From: Bondarzewia mesenterica
Taxonomy: Eukaryota; Basidiomycota; Agaricomycetes; Russulales; Bondarzewiaceae
Direction: 5' to 3'
Length of the DNA: 38,759 nucleotides
Assembly (NCBI GenBank): GCA_004802705.1
Contig: SGPL01000324.1
Coordinates: 1-38,759 of the forward strand
The notes under the pieces are model-generated. The model was not told the DNA's origin. It saw only the letters and a program-made list of their open reading frames with translations, and made no database searches. Shown in pieces: positions 1 to 9,242 of the stretch. The position numbers and the translations under genes were made by a program. Each line of letters starts with the position of its first letter. Position 1 is the first letter of the stretch.

Positions 1-671
1 CAAGATACTTGACATCGAGACTCTTCGTCTCAGCATCACTTTGCTCTTTCATTACAACGGTACGTGGTCATCGTGCTGCTCGAAAGATACCAGCTCCGTC
101 GAGAGCTCGACCTGAATGTTGTACTTCTTCAAATGAGTGCGCAGGATTCTGCATGCAGCGTCTTGTCCTAGCATGTATATATTGTGCTGTGCACGCAAAC
201 GAAAATGGGGTCAGCAAAAGGAATGATGATAGCTGGTTCTCTTATTACTAAACGCACCTCAGGTATGGCAGGGGTAGGCTCGCAATACGGCTGGATGGAA
301 AACACCTTTTCAGGTTGCCCCTCGGCATTATACTGCAGAATTTCCGGGATCGGGCCTCCAGCGGCCTTCACATCGCCGAGAAGGCCTAAGAAATCATAAA
401 TTTCGAGAGTCCGGGGCTGAGATAGCATTAGCATCGAAGCCGACCATAATCTATTAGGTCAACCATAATTCCAGCACCGCGCTGTCCGGCAGGGTAATCG
501 GACAGCTTCTCGATGATTCGAACAGGGACGCCGTTCTGCGCGAGCGTAAGGGCGCAGACGAGACCTGTGGGACCGGATCCAACCTATGTAACCAAAAGGC
601 ATTTGTCAGGCATGAGTTATAGACACGATCTCAACAGTTCTTACGATCAAGACGTCGGATAAAGTGGACAT
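1..671 (-). CDS. FAD-dependent monooxygenase (phenol hydroxylase-like), 5' part
   Basis: Flavoprotein aromatic-hydroxylase family (PF01494 type), which uses FAD and NAD(P)H to hydroxylate organic substrates; the substrate cannot be told. Proposed exons are 645-671, 464-583, 258-416 and 1-186, all joined in phase by GT-AG introns. The product starts MSTLSDVLIVGSGPTGL, where GSGPTG is the FAD-binding Rossmann loop, followed by an E at the end of the second strand (RIIEK) and GQRGAGIMPRTLEIYDFLG, typical of the family. Exon 4 gives MLGQDAACRILRTHL and VELSTELVSFEQHDDHV, also family hallmarks. Near position 60 the frame breaks: KEQSDAETKSLDVKYL continues in another frame, as if one base were missing, or a 35-bp intron were spliced out. 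The 3' end lies outside the window. Confidence 0.85.
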
Positions 672-1340
672 GCTTTAATTCGATTGAAACAGTGGGTAGT
701 ATGTAGATGAGGGAAAGTGCACACGAAAGAACTAATGCTGGGCGGCTGTCCGCGACGGCAATTTGTATCCTCTCCAAGATCTAATCGGTCCCCCGTATAT
801 TTCAGTCACGAGCGAGATCAGCGCTCTCGAGACGAGATTCTTTGATCCAAATTTCAGACGTACCATTATCAGACGCCTGTGCCAGCATACGCGTACATGC
901 CATGAGAGGGCAGCCGCAACGACGGGTATGTCCTTCACGTTATCTCTATACTTAGACGGCAGCGCATTCGTCAAGGACGAGTCATACAGTAAATTAGGCG
1001 CTTCGTTTGTGCGGGTTGCGGCGAGTCGAATGTTGACAATTGGTTGACAATGATATCACTGCAAGAGACGCGCTCAGTACACGAGAGGCATTATTTAAAA
1101 TATATGGTGGATGATTGGTTACGGTTCGTTTCTAACCCTAGACGCCGACATGCCGAGCCTTACTCATCATAGATTTCGATAATCGCAGAAAAGGCCCCAG
1201 CCACTCTTAGAATGATCAAAAGCTGAACATTAATGAAAATTTCTTCTCTTTTCCTGGCTACAAAAGTTGTATTTCGGACAATTTTAATTCAACTATGTAC
1301 TACATTTTCCGCAAAGTGCACCTGGTGGGCAAGCGTGCCA
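672..1340. other. Intergenic, no gene seen
   Basis: Upstream of the monooxygenase. Open frames here are short and look like no family I recognise. Part of it must hold the monooxygenase promoter. Confidence 0.5.
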
Positions 1341-1745
1341 CCCCGTCGTGTTGGAACGATGGGGCTGAGGGCATGGCGGGTGAGCGAGCAGCGCCGTCAT
1401 GTTTGGACGACACAGGGGAGTAGTGGGCGAGTATGCAGTGCCGTCGTGTTGAAACGATGGGGTAGGATATGTTGGGCGAGTGGGACCCCATCGTATTAGA
1501 ATGACGGGCAGCGGGTGTGGAGATGGCATGGTGGGTGAGCGCGAAACCCCGTCGTGTCAGAACGACGGGGCAGTAGGCGTGGTGGGCGAGTGAGATGCCC
1601 CATCATGTTGGAACGATGAGGCAGGGCATGGTAGGCGAGTGAGATGCCCCGTCATGTTGGAACGACGAGGTAGGGGGTGTAGTGGGTGAGTGACACGCCC
1701 CGTTGTGTTGAAACGACAGGGCAGTAGGCGTGGTGGGTGAAGGCA
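1341..1745. repeat. Minisatellite, about 8 units of about 50 bp, each with a hairpin
   Basis: Units begin near 1341, 1390, 1439, 1486, 1547, 1598, 1647 and 1698, so the spacing is 47-51 bp with one 61-bp unit. Each unit has a core like CCCCGTCGT, a 6-base loop, then ACGACGGGG, followed by a GC-rich tail ending near GGTGGGCGAGTGA. The core at 1547 is a perfect 9-bp stem; others carry one or two mismatches or G-T pairs. Because 51 is a multiple of three, the array gives repetitive open frames on the minus strand (a recurring SFQHDGA peptide); these are probably not genes. Confidence 0.85.
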
Positions 1746-3484
1746 TGAGCACATAAGAAGAAAAAAAACAATCTGAAGAAACGCACCCGGTCTCCTCCTC
1801 GCCATCCATGCCCGATGACAGATACCAGTTGTGCATCACGTGCGTACCGGGCGTGGAAGGGGCAGAGTTTGTCGGCGGGGGATGGCCGTCATCACGGCTC
1901 TTGGACGATGTGAGAAGGGGCTCACGCAATGCGTTAGTGGGTGGGTCACGAGATGGTGAGTGGAATTTCGGCCCTGCGTGGTGGAAGAATGATGGGAGAT
2001 GAGGAAGCAAGAGGACGAGACAAGAGTGGACGAGGAACTAGTAGCTTTGAAGTCTGACTTGTTGCTTACTTACCGGTAATCAGAGATCCCGGTCGACCGG
2101 TAAAGTCTTACTACAAACAGAATGAAGCCAGGTTAGTCACAGAATTCTTACCATTTTGTAATAGCCCTAGTCATGAACTAGTCATGAACTGTAGTCAATT
2201 TTAGTCGACTAGAGTCCCGAATTCTGGGGGGGGTCAAAAATGGCCCATGGCTCACGCCCAAGTAACGATTTTCCTAATCAGAAATCATAACAAACTCCAT
2301 CCATGATCGCTGATGGCAGATCATGCCCATTACTATGCCTTGTAGCTTACTTCTATTGTCATCTCCAAATAATCGGACTTTAATTCAAAGTCCAATCTCA
2401 ATATATCGGTGTGGCTCTAAACAGATTTGCTAGACATTATCTGCTTCTAAAATGGCATTGATGAATATGTAAGGACTGAGTATTTCAGCAACAGCAAATG
2501 ATGAGAATGTGGATGATGCTGTGATAAAGGGAGTGATCAAAGAAGTGGTTGGATAGTTAGAGCTAGTGGGGGCAAATTTATCGATCCTTGAGATAGAAGA
2601 CGTAAAAACATGAATGATAATAGGAATTCTGTTGGACATTGGATAGTAGAAATAAAAGAAAGGTGCATTTGAAAAACAGAAATAATTGTGGCTTGGGTAT
2701 TTATGAAAAAGAGATAGGAGCATGCTGGCGATGTGGCGATATCTCGCTTAACAGTATTACAACATTTTTGCTAAAACCTTCATGTCCAAGTCCAAAACTA
2801 TTTTTGGGCATAACAACGCCTTTCAATTTTTTAATTGTTTTGTTTCATACACCTTACAAGAAGCGTAATGATGGAATTCCCTTTTGCATATTGCTGCTGC
2901 CTCTCTTCATATTGGTCTTTACTCGCAAAAGTTTACTTATACTCCTCACTCAATTGTTTCTATTTATGTATTCTTTTCTTATATGATACATCTTAGACAA
3001 ATCAATAGTCATGGGTGCTCTCTAATTATGAAAGCACAAGTAAGCTGGCTGAAGCCATAAAGTATCACACATGAATACTTGAAGATTAAAGCTAGTTAGC
3101 TAACTGTTTCACTTTATCTTTCCTGATACTATACTTTTTGCTTTTAATTCTCAAGGTTGGTACAATCTGCATGTCCAGATTTTAGAGGCAATAAGTCCAT
3201 CATCATCCACATAAGGGACTTATAGCCAAAGAATTCGGAAAATCTGAGGTCTTGGACCAAGAAACTTAGAATTGGCTTAGTTTAAATCTAAAGACTGAGT
3301 TCATGAACTATAGAGAATGCAGACTCTCTATTCTTCTAGAGCAGTGGATACTCAGCCTTAGCCTTGCACAGCTATCCCCTTGAAACCTATTACAGGTGTA
3401 ATTGGTTTCAGCATAGCCATGCATAGCCTGGTAGAGCTACAAAAGTTATACTGACTCACCTAGTGTTTCAGCCTTATTTTCTAT

Positions 3485-3790
3485 TTGTTTTGGCTACATG
3501 AGGCATTATTAAGGTCCCATTTATTTGCCACTAATTGTACATATACTGCCCCCTTAAAGGTCTATAAAAGAGGGAGCAGAGACTGCTTTTTTAAAATAGA
3601 CTCCCCCCTTTCTCTTCCCTCTATTCTTCAGTGCTCATTCCAACTCAAGCCTTCTAAAGCTTTTGTTGTCCTCTTTATTTATAGTTACAAGTGCAATACA
3701 AAATTGTCTACTGACCTTAATATTACCTTGCTAGCTGATTCTATCTGATTGATTAGTACTTACTAGCAGCTTAATAGAACTATTCTTTAA
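3485..3790 (+). mobile_element. Possible LTR fragment
   Basis: Holds a TATA box (TATAAAAG near 3565), a GC-poor leader, a pyrimidine-rich stretch (CTCCCCCCTTTCTCTTCCCTC) and a run resembling the R/U5 part of fungal copia or gypsy LTRs, with AT-rich polyadenylation-like signals after it. No second copy and no primer binding site were found in the window, so this may be a solo LTR remnant or a chance resemblance. Confidence 0.25.
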
Positions 3791-4611
3791 TCTCCAGCAT
3801 AGTGAATTCATCCTCAATCTAGGCCATCTTTAATTTGCTTGTACAAGGAGTTACAAAACTTTGAGATTGTGTCTAGTGCATTCTTACTCTTTAATATCCC
3901 ACATGGGGATATTATCTTATCATTATATTCATGAAGTTGTCTAAAGGTACACGGTTATTCAGAATCTTCGATATTGTCCTTCAGTTTTCTGCAGAAGAAT
4001 TTCTCAGACATGGAAGTGCTGCTGAAACATTCATCCATCATAATTTGTATTTGCTATAGGTCCAAGATACATCATTCAAGCTTGACTAAGTTGGTTAAGC
4101 CCAGTCTAGAAACTGCCAGTCAAGTTAAGATTGTCATTATCATCATTTGAAGTTGTCTCATACTCGTTCATCTAATCTTAGTCATCATCGAGATTAAACT
4201 CGTCATTCATTATTGCCATCTAGTCTTGGCCATCTGACCTACCTTGTACCTATCCACACTCACCTTCACCTATACACTCTTTGAGTATCACTTTATTTTA
4301 TCACTTTAGCTTAGAAAACTAAAGGCGTATCTAACTCGAACAATTAGGCTTCCCTGAAAAAGTAGGAAACCCTGAGCAAGTCTAGGCATAGAAGCTATTA
4401 GTTGATTTTTAGTGTTATTTTTTATCACCAGATTCACTTTCAAACTGCTTCACCACATGACAATAGGTGCTCACTGAGGGAAATCTACACATAACTTTAC
4501 TAACTTATATAGCCTTTATACACTTACACCACTTTAGCACAATTTTTTGGCTTATTTACACCTTGTTAGACTAGTAGACTTTATAAATTTACTAAACAGC
4601 AGCTAATTAAC

Positions 4612-4802
4612 TATCAATTACATGGCCACTAATTAACTAATAAGAAATGAAGCCAAAAAAAAACTAACACTGCAATATTTGCCACTTAAAAGATTTAAAC
4701 CCAAGACTACAACAAACTAAAAGCCAAATCAGACACATATTGAGTGTTGTTAATCATTTAGCTAAATGGTTCATATTATTCCTGTTAGAAATCAAACTAC
4801 AT
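4612..4802 (+). repeat. Left arm of a roughly 190-bp inverted repeat
   Basis: Imperfect inverted copy of 5719-5908. Shared blocks include AACTAATAAG, AACTAACACTGCAATATTT, and a run around AAATGGTTCATATTATTC. Together the arms enclose about 0.9 kb that contains the MITE. Confidence 0.75.
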
Positions 4803-5039
4803 ACTATATAACATTTTTCAACTAAGACATGTTTTTTACTTGTCTAATAGGGTGAATTTTNTTTTNAACNNNATTTCATGTACAAATATGTGACATACCT
4901 CATATCATCAGCAAGCTACTAATGAGAAGAGTTTAAATATCTAGTTATAAGGTCACAGCTAGAATCTGTTGAGTGCACCTACAATAAATATCCATTCATC
5001 CCACTTGAACACCCTAAGTCAAAAAAAATATGATATATA

Positions 5040-5718
5040 CAGTTTTTGACTGGTCAATGGTACACCCCCAGTCAATGATACACTTGGCTTAAAAATATCA
5101 TAGCACCTCCTTTCTGCCACTTTTTTTTTTGCACAATCNATTAGTATATGATATGATGTATGTTANANAAAAATAATGAGGCCATGCTGNANGCANGAAA
5201 AGTACATTCAGTCGATNGTTACACCAAATGAGACAGAATCTNAATATTGTTGAGTGTCTTTTGATTTTANCACTTAGAGAGGAATGAAAAAAAAATTATA
5301 CCTGCAATCAGNAAAGTATTCAGCAATGGTTTNTGCTTTTTATTGCTCAAAAAANGNTGTGTNNAANNCCCAATCTCANATTTTGTGATGTCGCGGACCA
5401 GACAAGATGGNCAGAGGTTTGTGTCACNGNCATATGCTATCTCTNGCTAAGGNGGTGACTANTAAATGCTTANGAACACAAATCTTATCTTGTGTGATGT
5501 GACTGTATNATTGAGTNAATTGGTGGCTGGCTCAACATTTCNTGTTTTTNTGACATGGTTTNNGCTCAACTGCTCNCCAATAAATNATTTAAAAAATGCA
5601 TGGGTTACTTCTACTGTATACTTGAGATGTGAGAGAAAAANAATTGAGTNTGTGTGNCAGCCTACAANAANAACAAGGGCAGCAAATTTNGAGTGTACCA
5701 TTGACTGGTCAAAAACTG
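5040..5718. mobile_element. TA-flanked MITE of Tc1/mariner-pogo type, 679 bp
   Basis: The ends are perfect 26-bp inverted repeats starting CAGTTTTTGACTGGTCAATG and ending in GTACAC (5040-5065 and 5693-5718). TA lies immediately outside both ends (5038-5039 and 5719-5720), as expected for Tc1/mariner or pogo/Fot1 insertion. A shortened second copy of the terminal motif (GTCAATGATACAC) follows the left repeat, and a related CAGTCGATNGTTACACC lies near 5210, resembling subterminal transposase sites. There is no long open frame, so the element is non-autonomous. It contains many Ns. Confidence 0.75.
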
Positions 5719-5908
5719 TAATTTAATTCTTAACAAGAATAATATGAACCATTTGGCTGAATGATTAATAGCACTCAATAAGCTTTCAGTTTGGCTTTCA
5801 GTTTGTTAAGATCTTGGTTTTAAATCTCTTAAGTCATAAATATTGCAGTGTTAGTTTTTTTGACTTCATTTTCTTATTAGTTAATTAGCTGCCATTTAGT
5901 ACCAATTA
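5719..5908 (-). repeat. Right arm of a roughly 190-bp inverted repeat
   Basis: Reverse complement matches 4612-4802 with scattered substitutions and small indels. Its inner edge abuts the right end of the MITE exactly, while the left arm lies about 240 bp away from the left MITE end. Confidence 0.75.
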
Positions 5909-6485
5909 ATTGGGGGTGGATTCTCTGATATACTGGCTTGAACATACTTATAGCACCTTTTCTATATAATTAAAAAAGTTAGGTATCTTACTCAACTTTG
6001 TTCATTTTCTTCACTTTCACAACTTTCACAACTTTGTGGCCTTGTATAAGGTCTGTAAGTTATGGTAAGTTACATGTAGATTTCCTGATGCATGGCCATC
6101 GGCCGAGCTGGGCTGAACATCGGCATCAAGCAAAAAGCACCTTCAGCTATACCGTCTATGATGGTACAAAGGTACTGAATAATGTGAAAAGCCTTCATAG
6201 AAGAGGGATCGGGCAGATATTGTTGNATCCTTGATGAGATGATCCAGCCATTTCCTCAGGCTGACCGATCTGCTGTGATCAGGCAAGACCAAGAAGAGGT
6301 GTCTTCAGCGAGAATGGGTGAGTTTTGTCCGAAAAGAGCCTTCATACCTCTGCCACTCCCAGTTCCACCAGTCTTTAAGTAAGTACATACTTGCTCATCA
6401 CGCACTAACACTCGGTTATCAGTCTAACTCCTTGAGTCTGTACCCTGCATGCATTTCTCAAAGAAAGCCCACTACGCGAACCCTA

Positions 6486-8906
6486 CTAGCAAATGACACA
6501 CTCATCCTTAGCCTGCTGACGAGTGGGGCGAGCCATATTCGCGCGTTTACTCCCTTGCCGCTTCATCTCCGTCAATCGATTCATAGCACGCTTGTTTCCC
6601 TGGGCTGAATAAACCATTCACTTCAATAGACTCCACGAACAAACCACCTAGATAACGCACCTGCCGCCCGCATATACCACCGTTTCGCAAATTCCATGTC
6701 CTGCTTGATGCCAATCCCGATCTCTGCGTAGTATCCGACCGCATACTCAGCCTTGCTCAAACCCTTGTTCGCGGCCCGTCTTGCCCACAGGTACGCCTCC
6801 GAGTCACTCTGTACTAGGACCCCTTCGCTTCCGGTTAGGTACCACCCACTCAAAGCCAGCTCCGCCTCCGAATTACCCTTCTCAGCCGCCTTCGTATACC
6901 ACGCAATGGATCTTCGTGGATCGACCGGACAACCGAGGGTGCCATATTCGTAGCACTGGCCGAGCTTGTACTGAGATTGCGTGTATCCGAGATAAGCCCC
7001 CCGCGTGTACAGTTCCTTTGACTTGAGGGGATCGTATGGGACATACTGACCACTCGGTATTTCGTGGAGCAAAGCCAATTCGTGGAGCGCATGTGGATTA
7101 TCCTCGTCAGCCTGTTCGGCCGCGCGTCGCAGCCATCCGACCGCATCCCTGGGGTTTCTCGCCTCACCAAGGGAACCCTGCAGCAGTATCATTCCGAGCT
7201 TGTACATTGCCGCCGTATCGCCTAGCGACGCTGCCTTGCGATAGAACGCAGCAGCCCGTGGAGGTTCTTTTCGAGTCCCTGCACCGAGCTCGTTGCAAAC
7301 GGCAACACGATACGTCGCAGCGGCATGGTTCTGCTTGGCGGCCTGAAGGTAGAGATGATACGCCTTCTCGTGATCCATTTGAAGACCCAGCATGCCCTTC
7401 CCGTAGCAATTCGCCATGAAAAACTGCGCCTCGTCGTAAGGTTCACCCTGCGTCGCTAACCGTCTGATGACTTTGAGGGCCTCCTGGATAAGGGTATCAC
7501 GGTACTTCCGGACGGCGCGCTGGTCCTTGGCGTCAGCACCTATCTTCTTCGCGGCGTCGATGAGGTATTTTGCATACGCAAAGTGGGATTCGGGGTCGGG
7601 ATCAGCTTTCATACGTTGACGGTAATTATCAATGTATTCTTTGGTGTAAGGAGGAGCGCTCAGATCGACGGCTTTTGTCTTCTGCGTGCGCACCGTGACA
7701 GAAGCGGTGGTACCGGCACGATGCAAAGCGGGTCGCTCCTCGAATTCGGCCTCGTCAGCAGAGCGAATAGTGGACGCGCTGGAAGTCAAATAGGATGATG
7801 GCGCATATTGAGAGGGCGGGATATTCTGTGGGTATGGAACCTGGCCGGGAGGCCCCATGGCTGGAACCGACTGACTAGATGCTAACGAGACATTAATCTG
7901 ACCGGGCGGGTGGTTATCCGCATATACCTGACTAGGCGGAGGATAGCGGCCGCAGGAGGCATGGTAGGGGGCGGGCCGACTCCCAAGACACTGGACGCGG
8001 CAGCGTACAGAGGATTGAACTCACCGGGACGCGGAAGCCCCGGGTGAATGGGAGGTGGTCCATATTGATAATCTTGAGGAGCATATCCGTAGGGAGCTTG
8101 AGGGGGAACGACCCCCGCATTTCCTGCATAACCATACTCCCTAGGAACATTGGGATCTTCAAAAGAATGCTGGCTGATTTGGTCAGCATCCAGCGCATTG
8201 TCGTAAGTAGCGTTGCGGCTCCCTTGGCTACGAACGCTGTTCTGACGACCAGGGATGTAGGTGGAGTAGGTGGACATGGCGTCAAGGGGCCGCGAAGGAT
8301 CAGCCTGTTGAACATAAGGCTGAGACGGGACGCGGTTCGCGTTGGGTCGAGGGGGGAGGCCGTTCATAGGTCTAGAAAGCTGTTGGGGTTGAGAACGATA
8401 AGACATGGAAGAGCTAGCGCGCGGAATGGGATCGCCACGAGGCATGGGATCTGAAGACCATGACATTACACTCCCCACACGGGCGACGGGATCATTAATT
8501 CCAAGTGCATGGAACGTATCGAGGGCAGACGTTGGGTCATATGGAGGAGGCAGAGGAGGGACGGTCTCTGCAGGCTCCTGCTGTGATAACTGGGAAGGTA
8601 GAGAAGGGACAGAGCGATTCTGCAACGTCATGAATGAGTGATCTAAGCCGCATGCGCAAAGTTGCATGCCATGAGAAAAGAGGAAGCAGTCTGAGATCAG
8701 GCAGAAACCTCACTGGGNGGAACGAGGACAGAGTCGTCGTATGCAGACTCGTCGGGAATNGCACCNAGGTCCGGAGACCATGCAGGTGGCGCGTCCGTCT
8801 GAATATACCCACGGCGCCGATTTGGCCTATAGACCTGTTCAAGAGGATCGGANGAGCGACGCTGAGGATGTGAATGAGGCTCGAAATTGTCTTGAGNGTG
8901 AGACAT
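6486..8906 (-). CDS. chs4: Chitin synthase activator Chs4/Skt5-like, Sel1-repeat protein with CaaX box
   Basis: Chs4/Skt5 activates and anchors class III chitin synthase (Chs3) at the plasma membrane and bud or septum site. Exons 8714-8906, 7928-8642, 6661-7874 and 6486-6604 give 746 aa. The first half is a P/Q/S-rich disordered tail. From YTKEYIDNYRQRM on, Sel1-type helical repeats follow (motifs such as AKYLIDAA, AAATYRVAVCNELG, AMYKLGMILL, SQYKLGQCYEYG, AEYAVGYYAEIG). The last exon joins as RAAAQGNKRAMNRL and the protein ends KDECVIC, a CaaX prenylation signal like the CVIM of yeast Chs4. The 53-bp intron at 7875-7927 is uncertain: its sequence read in the downstream frame (PPPSQVYADNHPPGQ) looks coding, so a one-base error near 7947, at a NotI site, is the alternative. 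Several Ns fall in exon 1. Confidence 0.92.
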
Positions 8907-9242
8907 GAATCTGCAGNATCACCNANTAGTGCGAAGAAATGATGGTCAGAGGTAGAACGCGGAGGCGAACTGGCGAGCTTACATTAACTAGATTGTAATG
9001 TGCAAGCTAAAAGAGACACAAAAAAAGCAATACCGGACACGAGAGACGAAGAGACNAGAGGAGTGTTGAAGTAGTGGAAGGGGTATAGTGCAGGGAAGTC
9101 ACACACTGGCAGTCGCTGCGAAGATGTATACACCCAACTTTCCCACGGATTCAGGCAGCCATGTGCTGCAGTGATCTTAAGTACAAGCACGATATCGAAT
9201 AAATACTATACAACGCGTACAGCGGCTCCATAGACGGCACTC

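Larger units (their letters stand above)
2040..6480. other. AT-rich, gene-poor island with mobile-element remains
   Basis: Base composition drops sharply to AT-rich between the GC-richer minisatellite flank and the chs4 gene. No conserved coding exon is recognisable. Short direct repeats occur (TAGTCATGAAC twice near 2170-2190) and many Ns fall between 4861 and 5900. The inverted repeat and MITE described separately lie inside. The island looks like decayed transposon sequence. Confidence 0.6.

Noticed and set aside
1557..2010. Minus-strand open frames with a repeated SFQHDGA peptide
   Set aside because: They arise from the minisatellite, whose period is near 51 bp; no splice structure or conserved domain supports a protein.
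2639..2760. Cys-rich CWRCG stretch as a retroviral zinc knuckle
   Set aside because: Only part of a CCHC pattern is visible, and no neighbouring gag or pol motifs are seen.
5459..5726. Open frames on both strands within the MITE
   Set aside because: They are full of Ns and match no transposase motif; the element is too short for one.
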